Source: DASUPK01 sp963782345 (GTDB lineage Bacteria > Actinomycetota > Thermoleophilia > Solirubrobacterales > 70-9). From it: a stretch of DNA of 64,000 nucleotides. The position numbers were made by a program, and so were the translations under genes. A model generated the notes under the pieces. The model made no database searches and had not been told where the DNA came from. It worked only from the letters and a program-made list of their open reading frames with translations. The stretch is taken from positions 124,001 through 188,000 of the forward strand of contig CAWAJF010000007.1 in assembly GCA_963782345.1 (NCBI GenBank). The letters run 5' to 3'. Below, one piece after another: positions 24,379 through 32,354 of this stretch; position 1 is the stretch's first letter, and every line of letters begins with the position of its first letter.

Positions 24379-26153
24379 CGCGGAAGTGCCCGCATAGAGC
24401 CGAAGCGGTTCGTGATCGGCAGGCGCCGGTCGCGACCGAAGGCCTTGGTCGACACCCTGATGCCCGGCGGTGCCTGGCGGCGCTTGTACTCGGCACGGTC
24501 GACGAGCCGGATGACCTCCAGGACCGTCTCCTCGGGGAGGCCCTCCGCGACCAGCTCCTCGATCCCCGCGTCCCGCTCGACGTAGGCCTCGAGGATCCGG
24601 TCAAGGGTCTCATAGGGCGGGAGCGAGTCCTCGTCGAGCTGGTCGGGGCGCAGCTCGGCCGAGGGCGGCCGCTCCAGCACCGAGGCGGGAACCAGCTCGC
24701 CATCCGGCTGCGCGTTCCTCCAGCGGACGAGGCGGTAGACGAGCAGCTTGAAGATGTCCTTGATCACCGCGAAGCCGCCCGCCATGTCGCCGTAGAGCGT
24801 CGCGTAGCCCACCGACATCTCGCTCTTGTTGCCGGTGGTCAGGACTAGCCACCCGAACTTGTTGGAGAGGGCCATCACGAGGTTCCCGCGGATCCGGGCC
24901 TGGAGGTTCTCCTCGGCGAGACCGGGCTCCGCACCGGCAAAGGTCTCGGCGAGCGCGTGCTCGTAGGACTCCATCGCCTCGGCAATCGAGATCTCGATCA
25001 GATCGACTCCGAGATTGGCCGCGATCGCCCTGGCGTCGGACTGGGTGTCGTCGCTGGAATGCGGGGAGGGCATGACCACGACGCTGACCCCGTCCGGCCC
25101 GAGGGCATCGACCGCGATCAGGGCGACCAGGGCCGAGTCGATCCCACCGCTGAGCGCAAGCACGACGTGCTCGAAGCCGTTCTTCTCGACGTAGTCGCGC
25201 AGGCCGAGCGCGAGCGCGCCGTAGACCTCTTCCTCCTCGGTACCGAGTGGCTCGGCAACCTGCCTCTCGACATGGCCCCGAGGATCGGCCCCCGAGGCGA
25301 GCTCGGCGAGGACCGGCACGCCGCGTGGGGATGAGCCGCCGTCGGATCCGTCGATCGCCGGCACCATCACGTCGCATACGAGCAGCTGCGGGACGAACTG
25401 CGCGGCCCGCGCGAGGGTCTCGCCGTCGGCGCCGATCAGCACGCTGGCCCCGTCGAAGACCAGCTCGTCCTGGCCCCCGAAGCTGTTGCAGAGGGCGAAG
25501 GACGCGCCGTTGGCCCTGGCGCGATCGGCGATCATCCGCTCGCGCGCCAGCCCCTTGCCTCTGTGATACGGCGACGCCGAGGAGTTGACGACGAGGTGGG
25601 CGCCGGCCGCGACCTCGTCCGCCTCCGGGAAGCCCGGGTGCCAGATGTCCTCGCAGATCGTCAGGCCAACCAGGGCCCCATCGACATCGATCAGCGCGGG
25701 CTCGCTCCCGGGCTCGAAATAGCGGCGCTCGTCGAAGACGCCGTAGTTCGGGAGATCGCACTTTCTGTAGACGGCGCGGACCTCGCCGCCGGCGAGCACC
25801 GCGAGCGAGTTGTAGGCCGGGGGAGGGGGCGGGTCGATCAGCGGATCGAAGCTCCCCAGCTCCTCGGCCGAGCGCTCGACGCGCTCGGGAAAGCCCACGA
25901 GGGCCACCGTTCCGTCGACGACGGCGGCGATTTCGCCAAGACCCTGCCTCACCCCATCGAGGAAGTCGTCCCGCAGGACGAGGTCCTCGGGCGGATAGCC
26001 GGAGACACAGAGCTCGGGCAGGAGCACGAGCTGCGCACCCGCGTCGCGGGCCCGCTCGATCGACTCCGACACCAGGCGCACGTTCCCCTCGATGTCGCCC
26101 ACGGTGGGGTCGATCTGGGCGAGCGCCAAGCGCAGATGCGTCGCTTCCGCCAT
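24375..26153 (-). CDS. nadE: Glutamine-dependent NAD+ synthetase
   Basis: NadE converts deamido-NAD to NAD, here with its own glutaminase. The 592-residue product has an N-terminal nitrilase domain (LALAQIDPTVGDIEGN; catalytic Glu in LLPELCVSGYPPEDL, Lys in YRKCDLPNYGVFDE, Cys in LTICEDIW) and a C-terminal synthetase domain (P-loop ALSGGIDSALVA, TTGNKSEMSVGYATLYGD, YKRRQAPPGIRVS). All catalytic residues are present. The ATG at 26153 starts the domain; ten further codons upstream are unlikely. Confidence 0.97.
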   Translation of the reverse strand: MAEATHLRLALAQIDPTVGDIEGNVRLVSESIERARDAGAQLVLLPELCVSGYPPEDLVLRDDFLDGVRQGLGEIAAVVDGTVALVGFPERVERSAEELGSFDPLIDPPPPPAYNSLAVLAGGEVRAVYRKCDLPNYGVFDERRYFEPGSEPALIDVDGALVGLTICEDIWHPGFPEADEVAAGAHLVVNSSASPYHRGKGLARERMIADRARANGASFALCNSFGGQDELVFDGASVLIGADGETLARAAQFVPQLLVCDVMVPAIDGSDGGSSPRGVPVLAELASGADPRGHVERQVAEPLGTEEEEVYGALALGLRDYVEKNGFEHVVLALSGGIDSALVALIAVDALGPDGVSVVVMPSPHSSDDTQSDARAIAANLGVDLIEISIAEAMESYEHALAETFAGAEPGLAEENLQARIRGNLVMALSNKFGWLVLTTGNKSEMSVGYATLYGDMAGGFAVIKDIFKLLVYRLVRWRNAQPDGELVPASVLERPPSAELRPDQLDEDSLPPYETLDRILEAYVERDAGIEELVAEGLPEETVLEVIRLVDRAEYKRRQAPPGIRVSTKAFGRDRRLPITNRFGSMRALPR

Positions 26154-26196
26154 ATCGCAAGTATGGCGACGGGCCAGGCCCATCCGTGCGGGCGGC

Positions 26197-26202
26197 TACC
26201 CT
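26197..26202 (+). promoter_or_regulatory. Candidate leaderless promoter -10 box for the HEIGH protein
   Basis: TACCCT ends 7 bases before the GTG at 26210. It favours this start over GTG 26186. Confidence 0.6.
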
Positions 26203-26209
26203 GCCGCCC

Positions 26210-26647
26210 GTGTTCAGGCAGGAGAAGACACCGCGAACGCGCAAGGGCGTCGAGCTCATGGAGGCGCACATCGAGGACCTCTGCCGCGAGTACGGGATCG
26301 AGCTCGCCGGCTCCTCGGCTCGCGGCCGGGCGATTCGCTGGCGCGGCGGCAGGCTCGAGATCTCGATCCCGCCCATTCGCGGGCAGGTCTCCTACTTCAT
26401 CGCCCTTCACGAGATCGGGCATCTGGTCGGGAAGGGCCGCTCGGCGCCACGGCTCGAGTCGGAGGCGAATGCCTGGCTGTTCGCGCTCGAGCACAGCGCG
26501 GTCGAGCCGACGACCGCCACCAAGCGCTCGATCTCTCGACGCCTGCAGGGCTATCTCGCCTGGGCGCGGAACCGCCAGCACCGCCGCGTGCCGCCGCGCA
26601 TCCCGCCGCGCGACCACGCCTTCTGGGCGTTGCTCCAGCTCGGCTAG
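26210..26647 (+). CDS. Small zinc-binding HEIGH-motif protein (ImmA/IrrE-like metalloprotease fold)
   Basis: The 145-residue product has an N-terminal helical part (MEAHIEDLCREYGIEL) and the zinc motif ALHEIGHLVG, followed by a second acidic helix (RLESEANAWLFALEHS) that would supply the third ligand Glu. That pattern fits minimal gluzincin folds of the ImmA/IrrE type, which often cleave repressors. The C-terminal half is basic (SISRRLQGYLAWARNRQHRR). The substrate is unknown; there is no adjacent helix-turn-helix repressor. Its stop shares CTAG with the convergent channel gene. Confidence 0.72.
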   Translation: MFRQEKTPRTRKGVELMEAHIEDLCREYGIELAGSSARGRAIRWRGGRLEISIPPIRGQVSYFIALHEIGHLVGKGRSAPRLESEANAWLFALEHSAVEPTTATKRSISRRLQGYLAWARNRQHRRVPPRIPPRDHAFWALLQLG

Positions 26648-27318
26648 GTGGTCCGGTCGCGCCGGCGCGGCCGTGGCTGCGCAGGACGCAGATTGCTGAT
26701 GATCACCGCGACGACGGTGACGAGGTAGAGCTGGCCGACCAGCGCCTCGGTGATCGCGAGTGCGCGACCGAGGTTTGTGGCGGCGACCAGGTCTCCGTAT
26801 CCGACGGTTGTCAGCGTGGTGTACGAGAAGTAGAGGAAGTCGTCCCGTCCGTGAACACCGGTGTTGGTGAAGAAGGCCTGATCGCTGAGCTGGTCGATCG
26901 TCGCGAAGGCCACGCTGAACAAGAGCCCGACCAGCAGGTAGAGGCAGAGGACGCCGAACATCGTCTGCATGGTCACCCCGCCCGCATCCCTGAACTGCTT
27001 GAGGAGCCCGGTGATGATCGCGGGAGGCGTCAGCATCACGTAGAGAAGAGCCAGCACCGAGGCGGAGCTGTTGCCGAACTCTCCGCTGCCAAAGAGCGCC
27101 GCCGCGCTTCCTGCGATCCCCACGACCGCCGCGACGATGCTCAGCACGATCACCGCGCGGTGGGCGCGCGATGCGACCACGGCCGCCACGAGCACCATCG
27201 CCTGCAGGATCACGGCCACGAAACGCGCTCCGTCGCCCTCCGGCGCGGCCAGCGTGAACGTGATCGTCACGAGGATGAGCAGCAGGACGATCCCGAACCG
27301 GTAATGGATCCTGTGCAC
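26644..27318 (-). CDS. Two-pore-type ion channel protein, probably potassium
   Basis: The 224-residue product has about six hydrophobic segments; the last two flank a pore with TTLTTVGYGDLVA, the K+ selectivity filter. The first four helices resemble a short sensor-like bundle without a regular Arg ladder. There is no RCK domain; the C-terminus is a short basic tail (RPRRRDRTT). GTG start at 27318. It should sit in the inner membrane and conduct K+. Gating is unknown. Confidence 0.83.
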   Translation of the reverse strand: MHRIHYRFGIVLLLILVTITFTLAAPEGDGARFVAVILQAMVLVAAVVASRAHRAVIVLSIVAAVVGIAGSAAALFGSGEFGNSSASVLALLYVMLTPPAIITGLLKQFRDAGGVTMQTMFGVLCLYLLVGLLFSVAFATIDQLSDQAFFTNTGVHGRDDFLYFSYTTLTTVGYGDLVAATNLGRALAITEALVGQLYLVTVVAVIISNLRPAQPRPRRRDRTT

Positions 27319-27380
27319 GCGCGGATCATCGCCGCCGCCCAGGACGCAACCGGGATCGCCTTCGGCCGGTCAGCAGCGCT

Positions 27381-27920
27381 CTACGGGGCCGGCTGCAGGA
27401 GCTTCTCGACCACAAGCACGTCCTTCCACTCGCCGTCGAGCATGCCGTGACGCTCGTGCACGCCCACCTCGCGCCAGCCGAGGGCGCCGACCATCGAGAT
27501 GCTGGGCTCGTTCGAGGTGAAGATCTTTCCGATCAGCTTGTGCACGCCCTCCTCGGCGGCCACTTCGGCGAGGGCGTCCAGGAGCCGCCGGCCGACCCCG
27601 GTGCGCCGGGCGCCCCGCTCGACGTAGAGCGTCGCCTCACGCACGCCGTCGTAGTAGTCGTGCCTGTCGGCATAGGGACTCGCCTTCGCCCAGCCGACGA
27701 CCGATCCGGCCGCGGGGTTGGTGGCGGCCGGAGATGGGGCCTCGGCGATCACGACGAGGTCGCTCTCGATCCAGCGGGCGGCATCGCCGGCGCCCGCCGG
27801 GCGGGTCTCGAAGGTGGCGACGCGGTCCTCGACGCCCTGGTTGAAGATCTCGGCGATCCTCTCGGCATCACCAGGGGCCGCCCGGCGAATCGAAAGGGGC
27901 GGTCTTACCGATCCGTTCAC
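27381..27920 (-). CDS. GNAT-family N-acetyltransferase (phosphinothricin/L-amino-acid acetyltransferase-like)
   Basis: The 179-residue product has the GNAT core: RRAAPGDAERIAEIFNQGVED at the N-terminus, VVGWAKASPYADRHDYYDGV, the acetyl-CoA motif GARRTGVGRRLLDALAEVA, then IFTSNEPSISMVGALGWREVG and a C-terminal EWKDVLVVEKLL. This order matches the MnaT/Pat subfamily. I chose GTG at 27920, which follows a TATGAA box; the earlier ATG at 27944 overlaps the divergent start and looks less likely. Confidence 0.83.
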   Translation of the reverse strand: MNGSVRPPLSIRRAAPGDAERIAEIFNQGVEDRVATFETRPAGAGDAARWIESDLVVIAEAPSPAATNPAAGSVVGWAKASPYADRHDYYDGVREATLYVERGARRTGVGRRLLDALAEVAAEEGVHKLIGKIFTSNEPSISMVGALGWREVGVHERHGMLDGEWKDVLVVEKLLQPAP

Positions 27921-27926
27921 GTGAGC

Positions 27927-27936
27927 TTCATAGCAT
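27927..27936. promoter_or_regulatory. Overlapping divergent -10 boxes (GNAT gene and VKOR gene)
   Basis: Forward TAGCAT (27931-27936) ends 6 bases before the ATG at 27943. On the reverse strand TATGAA (27932-27927) ends 6 bases before the GTG at 27920. The boxes share two bases, so RNA polymerase should be able to use only one direction at a time. Confidence 0.55.
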
Positions 27937-27942
27937 TGGCGC

Positions 27943-28380
27943 ATGCCCTCTGAGCGCCACCTGCGGATCGCGGCCGCCGTCCTCGCGCTGGTGGGGATCG
28001 GCGTCGCCACCTACATCGTCATCGCGGACAGCGGGGGAGGGGCGCCCAAGTGCCTCGCCGGAGGCAACGGCTGCGAGACCGTCGCCGACAGCCACTACTC
28101 GCATCTCGCGGGCATCAACGTGGCCGTGTTCGGCGTCTTCGGATACGTCGTGCTGCTCGCGGCCGCCCTGGCACCCGGCGACCCGGGCCGGTTCGGCGGG
28201 TTTCTCTCGGCGCTCGTGGGCTTCGGGTTCAGCGCGTATCTCACCTACCTGGAGCTGTTCGTGATCGACGCGATCTGCCAGTGGTGCGTGGCCAGCGCGG
28301 TCGTGATGGCGCTCTCGCTGGCGGTCGCCGCGGCGCGCGCATTCGCGTACACGGGCCGGGAGCTCGCCGGCCCCAGATAG
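27943..28380 (+). CDS. Vitamin K epoxide reductase family protein (VKOR)
   Basis: Bacterial VKOR re-oxidises DsbA-like proteins and passes electrons to quinone. The 145-residue product has four membrane helices; the outside loop holds KCLAGGNGCETVADSHYSHLAG with two Cys and the conserved Ser, and the last part has CQWCVASA, the CxxC active site. It is the only oxidoreductase beside the DsbA-like gene that starts 10 bases later, so they form an oxidative folding pair. Likely leaderless. Confidence 0.92.
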   Translation: MPSERHLRIAAAVLALVGIGVATYIVIADSGGGAPKCLAGGNGCETVADSHYSHLAGINVAVFGVFGYVVLLAAALAPGDPGRFGGFLSALVGFGFSAYLTYLELFVIDAICQWCVASAVVMALSLAVAAARAFAYTGRELAGPR

Positions 28381-28383
28381 AGT
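28378..28383 (+). promoter_or_regulatory. Candidate leaderless -10 box for the DsbA-like gene, overlapping the VKOR stop codon
   Basis: TAGAGT starts on the TAG stop of VKOR (28378-28380) and ends 7 bases before the ATG at 28391. The downstream gene may therefore have its own transcript. Confidence 0.55.
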
Positions 28384-28390
28384 CCCTCGC

Positions 28391-29167
28391 ATGGCAGATA
28401 GGGAGCGGGAGCGAGAGCGTCTGCGCGCCGAGCGGCAGGCCGCCGAGTCGCGGGACGCCGCGCAGCTCGCCCGCAAGCGGCGCATCCAGTACCTGAGCCT
28501 CGCGGCATTTGCGGCAATCGCGGTGATCGTCGCCCTGATCGTGATCAGCCAGTCCGGGGGGAACGACGGCAACGGCACGCCGACGACGGTGGCCGGCGTC
28601 AAGGGAGTGGCTCAGGTCAACTCAGAGCTCCGGGGCCTCTCGCAGAGCGGCCAGACGCTCGGGGACGCGAGCGCGCCGGTCACCGTGACCGAGTTCGGCG
28701 ATCCCCAGTGCCCGGTCTGCAAGGCGTTCTCCGAGCAGGTGGCGCCGAGCCTGATCTCGAGTGCAGTGAAGAGCGGCGACGCCAAGTACGTCTACGAGCC
28801 CTACCTGATCATCGGGCCCGACTCGAAGCCGGCCATGAAGGCAGCCCTCGCCGCCGGCGAGCAGAGCCGCTTCTGGAACTACCTGCAGCTCTTCTATGCG
28901 AATCAGGGGCAGGAGAACTCCGGCTACGTCACCGATGACTTCCTCACAAAGATCGCCAACGCCGCCGGGGTCTCGGACATCAACCGGTGGAACGATTCCC
29001 GCAACTCCTCCAAGTGGGACGCCGTGATCGCGAAGGGCACGACCGACGCGGAGGGCTTCGGCTTCAACGGGACCCCGTCGCTCGTCGCCCAGGGCCCCAA
29101 GGGCACCCAGCCGATCAGCGGATTCAGCCTCTCCGACATCCAGGCGGCGATCCAACAGGTCAGCTAG
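28391..29167 (+). CDS. Membrane-anchored DsbA-like thiol oxidoreductase
   Basis: The 258-residue product has a charged N-terminus (RERERERLRAERQAAESR), one membrane anchor at about 33-53, a linker, and a thioredoxin-fold domain with VTVTEFGDPQCPVCKAF (CPVC active site), an inserted helical part, and a cis-Pro loop in FGFNGTPSLVA. It should catalyse disulphide formation outside the membrane using VKOR as oxidant. The pairing with VKOR is typical of Actinobacteria. Confidence 0.9.
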   Translation: MADRERERERLRAERQAAESRDAAQLARKRRIQYLSLAAFAAIAVIVALIVISQSGGNDGNGTPTTVAGVKGVAQVNSELRGLSQSGQTLGDASAPVTVTEFGDPQCPVCKAFSEQVAPSLISSAVKSGDAKYVYEPYLIIGPDSKPAMKAALAAGEQSRFWNYLQLFYANQGQENSGYVTDDFLTKIANAAGVSDINRWNDSRNSSKWDAVIAKGTTDAEGFGFNGTPSLVAQGPKGTQPISGFSLSDIQAAIQQVS

Positions 29168-29170
29168 GCC

Positions 29171-29176
29171 TAACCT
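29171..29176 (+). promoter_or_regulatory. Candidate leaderless -10 box for the YdjC-like gene
   Basis: TAACCT ends 7 bases before the GTG at 29184. Confidence 0.58.
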
Positions 29177-29183
29177 TGACCGG

Positions 29184-29909
29184 GTGGCCACGAACCGAGG
29201 AGAAAGCCGTCGCCTGCTGGTGATCACCGCGGACGACTACGGCTACTGGCCGGCCTACAACAAGGGGATCCTCGAGGCGATCGAGATGGGCGCCGTCGAC
29301 TCCGTCAGTGCAATGGTGGACCGTCGGTACTGCGAGGCGGCCCCGTTGCTCGAGAGCGACGTGGAGATCGGGCTGCACATCGAGTTCGAGGGTCGCTGGG
29401 GGTCGAGGAGCGGCGCGCCCGCCCGCACCTCCTTGCGGGTCCAGCTCGAGCGATTCGGCGACCTCTTCGGCCGCTGGCCATCCTTCCTCAACGGGCACAA
29501 GCACTGCCACGCTCGGCCTGAGCTCGCCACGCCCGTGTTCCAGATGGCGCAGCAGATCGGCGCTCCCGTTCGCTCCGTCAATCCCGACCACCGCCAGTGG
29601 CTGCGCGAGCGGGGCATCGACACGCCGGACATGCTGATCGGCCGCATCCGCAGCAACGAGCCGGAGGAGCCGCCCGAGCTGCGCTCGCTTCAACCGGGCG
29701 TCACCGAGTGGGTCACGCACCCGGGGCATCCGGATTCAGCGGCGGGTTCGAGCTATGACGTGGCGCGACAGGAGGACCTGGCGCTGCTTCAGAAGGTCAT
29801 GGTCCGAGCCCGGTTCGACGAGCCCATCTGGGGAGAGGCGCGGCGCTCTCCGATGAAGGAGGCGTTCAGCCAGGACCGCCGCGACGTGGAAGAGCCGGCC
29901 GCGGACTAG
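29184..29909 (+). CDS. ChbG/HpnK (YdjC-like) carbohydrate deacetylase
   Basis: YdjC-family enzymes remove acetyl groups from chitooligosaccharides or hopanoid-linked GlcNAc. The 241-residue product shows the metal and catalytic motifs in order: VITADDYGYWPAYNKGI, GLHIEFEG, LNGHKHCHARPEL, and THPGHPDSA. It is soluble with no signal peptide. The native substrate is unknown. Its TAG stop shares CTAG with the convergent wax synthase. Confidence 0.88.
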   Translation: MATNRGESRRLLVITADDYGYWPAYNKGILEAIEMGAVDSVSAMVDRRYCEAAPLLESDVEIGLHIEFEGRWGSRSGAPARTSLRVQLERFGDLFGRWPSFLNGHKHCHARPELATPVFQMAQQIGAPVRSVNPDHRQWLRERGIDTPDMLIGRIRSNEPEEPPELRSLQPGVTEWVTHPGHPDSAAGSSYDVARQEDLALLQKVMVRARFDEPIWGEARRSPMKEAFSQDRRDVEEPAAD

Positions 29910-31393
29910 CCTGCGGTCGATTCCTCGCGCTCGCTGCGGCCGTTCTGCGACGCGGTGTCGGCCTCGACCTCCGCCCCCGGCACGAAACGCCGGAGGACCC
30001 CGGGCCCACCACCGGCGGCCTCGATCAGCTCTCCGATCGATTCCTCGATGTCCTTGGCGAGATCCTCGAGGTCAGGCATCCCGTCGTAGTCGCCGATCAG
30101 GCCGAAGTTGACCTGCCCGTCGTAGCTCATGATTCCGATGCAGACGCCCTGGTTCTTCGCGAGCGGGACCATCGGGAAGACGCGTTCCATCCGGCGTCCC
30201 AGCAGGTACAGCGGGAACTGCGGGCCAGGGATGTTGGTGACCACCAGATTGAAGAAGCGCTGCCGCGACTGCAGGCGCGCGGCCTGGCCGGCGATCGTGG
30301 GCGGCGCGAAGTCGGCCAGTTGCGTCAGCAGGGTGGCGCCCATCGCCTGCTTGGACTGCTTCAGGTCGCCCATCGATCGTTTGACGAGCTCCATCCGGCG
30401 GATCGGGTCCTCGCACCAAACCGGTAGGGGGGCCATCATCGTCGTCACCTGGTTGCCGAGGGAGCCACGCTGGTCCTTGGTCCTCACGCTGACCGGGACC
30501 ATCGCGCGAAGCTCCAGACCGGCGGTCGAGTGGCCGCGCTTGCGCATGTAGCGGCCGAGTCCTCCGGCGACCGCCGTCAGGAGCACATCGTTGACGGTGC
30601 CGCCAAGCTCGTCCTTGACCTGCTTCATGTCCGAGAGCGACGCTCGCACCCAGGCGAACCTGCGGTGCGGGCCGACATCGAAGTTGAAGGGGCTCTTCGG
30701 CGCGGCGATCCCCGCCCAGGCGAAGGTGCCCGCGGCGACGACCGCCTCCGTGGCCTTGCGGAGCGCCCGGCGCGGCCCGCGGACGACGCGGCGAATCGTG
30801 CGGGTGATCTCGGCCGGATTGACCACTCGCTGAACCAGCGCCTCGCTGAGCAGCTCCGCGCCACTCGGCTCGGGCTCGGGGACCCAGCGCTCCACTGACG
30901 CGGGCTGGTCGGCGGGCTCCTTCTCGGCGTCGAAGAGCACGGTGGTTATGTCAACCCCGGAGACGCCGTCGACCATCGCGTGATGCGTCTTGCCGACGAT
31001 GGCGAAGCGGCCGCCCTTCAGGCCCTCGATCAGCCAGAGCTCCCAGAGGGGCTTCGAGCGATCGAGCTGCTGGGAGAAGATCCGCGCCGCCAGCACGCGA
31101 AGCTGCTGCTCGGAGCCGGGCGCCGGCAGCGAGGTGTGGCGGACGTGGTAGGCGAGGTTCAGGTGCGGATCATCGACCCAGACCGGCCGGCCCTGGCCGA
31201 AGGGCACGAATCGCAGCTTCTGCCGGAATCGAGGCACGAGGTGCAGACGCGACTCGATGTGATTCCGGAATTCGAGATAGCGGGGCGGCGGGCCCTCGAA
31301 CAGGGTCGTCGAGGCGACATGCATATGCGTCCCATCCCGCTCCAGGTGGAGGAATGAGGAATCGAGCCCGGTGAGCCTGTCGGTCACGTCCAT
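29906..31393 (-). CDS. Wax ester synthase/diacylglycerol acyltransferase (WS/DGAT)
   Basis: WS/DGAT transfers acyl-CoA to diacylglycerol or a fatty alcohol to make storage lipid. The 495-residue product has the opening RLTGLDSSFLHLE, the active site KTHHAMVDGVSG (HHxxxDG) near residue 140, SLGNQVTTM, and the late motif NLVVTNIPGPQFPLYLLG. Together with the acyl-CoA ligase at 7172 it suggests neutral-lipid storage. I chose the ATG at 31393; the longer frame has no homology. A TATGCG box lies 6 bases upstream. Confidence 0.92.
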   Translation of the reverse strand: MDVTDRLTGLDSSFLHLERDGTHMHVASTTLFEGPPPRYLEFRNHIESRLHLVPRFRQKLRFVPFGQGRPVWVDDPHLNLAYHVRHTSLPAPGSEQQLRVLAARIFSQQLDRSKPLWELWLIEGLKGGRFAIVGKTHHAMVDGVSGVDITTVLFDAEKEPADQPASVERWVPEPEPSGAELLSEALVQRVVNPAEITRTIRRVVRGPRRALRKATEAVVAAGTFAWAGIAAPKSPFNFDVGPHRRFAWVRASLSDMKQVKDELGGTVNDVLLTAVAGGLGRYMRKRGHSTAGLELRAMVPVSVRTKDQRGSLGNQVTTMMAPLPVWCEDPIRRMELVKRSMGDLKQSKQAMGATLLTQLADFAPPTIAGQAARLQSRQRFFNLVVTNIPGPQFPLYLLGRRMERVFPMVPLAKNQGVCIGIMSYDGQVNFGLIGDYDGMPDLEDLAKDIEESIGELIEAAGGGPGVLRRFVPGAEVEADTASQNGRSEREESTAG

Positions 31394-31469
31394 GATCGTC
31401 GCATACCAACTGTGCCGACCGTCACACAAGTACGCAAATAGCGAACCTACCCTGCCTCGTTCGATAGTC

Positions 31470-31680
31470 GCCAAACAACTCGCCTAATCACGTCGACGGA
31501 CATCGCGTGAGCGGGGGACCCATCGCCGGCACCATCGCAGCAAGCCGGCCGGGGCGAATGGGGCGGTGTTCCGCCCCTAGCGGTACTGGGTGATGCGCCG
31601 GCGCTCCGAGGAGCGACTCGCATGACAAATCCCGCCGCGAGCCCGTCAGCTAACCCCGTAGGCGGCAGAGAGAGGCAGGT
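31470..31680 (+). ncRNA. Cyclic di-AMP riboswitch (ydaO/yuaA leader)
   Basis: The conserved blocks of the ydaO class occur in order: TCGCCTAATC near 31480, GAGCGGGGGACCC near 31510, GGGGCGAATG near 31552, and CCCGTCAGCTAACCCCGTAGGCGG then GAGAGGC to 31676. The match to the B. subtilis ydaO leader, as I recall it, is close block by block. It precedes an RlpA-like wall protein, a known target class in Actinobacteria. The aptamer end (AGGCAGGTGG) overlaps the ribosome site of the TTG at 31689, so ligand binding may block translation. Confidence 0.92.
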
Positions 31681-31688
31681 GGATTCAC

Positions 31689-32354
31689 TTGCGTCGCTTC
31701 CGTTGGAAGCGGAGGCGGGCTGCGGTAGCGCTGCTGCCCGCCCTGGCAATGATGATCACAGCAGGCATCGCGGGCGCTTCGGCGTCGGTTCCGCCGACCG
31801 GAACCGGCCCGCAGGCAACCGCCGCGGGCGGCCCCGCCACCGGGATCAGCCTGACCGGCCACAGGAACGTGATGGCTCATCACACCGTCAAGCTCCATGG
31901 CCGCGTCACGCCCGGCGGCAGCAGAGAGGTCGTCGTTCGGGTCGGTGGGCGCAAGCTTCACGCGCACACCCGAGCGAACGGTGCCTACAAGGTCCGCTGG
32001 CGGGCAAGCGGCTCCGGCAGTTACCGCGCCCGCGCGAGGGTGGTCAACTCGAGCGTCCACTCGCACCGGCTCATGGTCAACGCCTTCCGGCCGGCCGAGG
32101 CCTCGTACTACGGCCCCGGCCTCTACGGTGGCGGCCTGGCGTGCGGAGGCACGCTGAGCCCCGGGAAGGTGGGCGTCGCGAACAAGACGCTCCCCTGCGG
32201 GTCCAGGGTCACCCTGAGGTATCACGGGAAGACAGTCACCGTCCCCGTGATCGACAGGGGCCCCTACGCGGGCAACCGCGAGTACGACCTGACCGCGGCC
32301 ACCAAGGCCAAGCTCGGCTTCCCCTCCACGGGGACCGTGCTGACCACGCGGTAG
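31689..32354 (+). CDS. Secreted RlpA-like double-psi beta-barrel cell-wall protein
   Basis: The 221-residue product has a signal peptide (basic start, then AAVALLPALAMMITAGIAGASA), a small Ig/carboxypeptidase-regulatory-like domain (VKLHGRVTPGGSREVVVRV) and a C-terminal double-psi beta-barrel: ASYYGPGLYGGGLACGGTLS, NKTLPCGSRVTL, VIDRGPYAGNREYDLT. This is the RlpA catalytic fold, which in other bacteria cleaves naked glycan strands; the Asp in DRGPY is kept. TTG start with GGTGG 7 bases upstream, overlapping the end of the c-di-AMP riboswitch. Confidence 0.87.
   Translation: MRRFRWKRRRAAVALLPALAMMITAGIAGASASVPPTGTGPQATAAGGPATGISLTGHRNVMAHHTVKLHGRVTPGGSREVVVRVGGRKLHAHTRANGAYKVRWRASGSGSYRARARVVNSSVHSHRLMVNAFRPAEASYYGPGLYGGGLACGGTLSPGKVGVANKTLPCGSRVTLRYHGKTVTVPVIDRGPYAGNREYDLTAATKAKLGFPSTGTVLTTR

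Noticed and set aside
24610..26376. A 588-codon reverse-strand open frame overlapping nadE
   Set aside because: It is the +1 shadow of nadE; nadE carries all catalytic residues of both domains.
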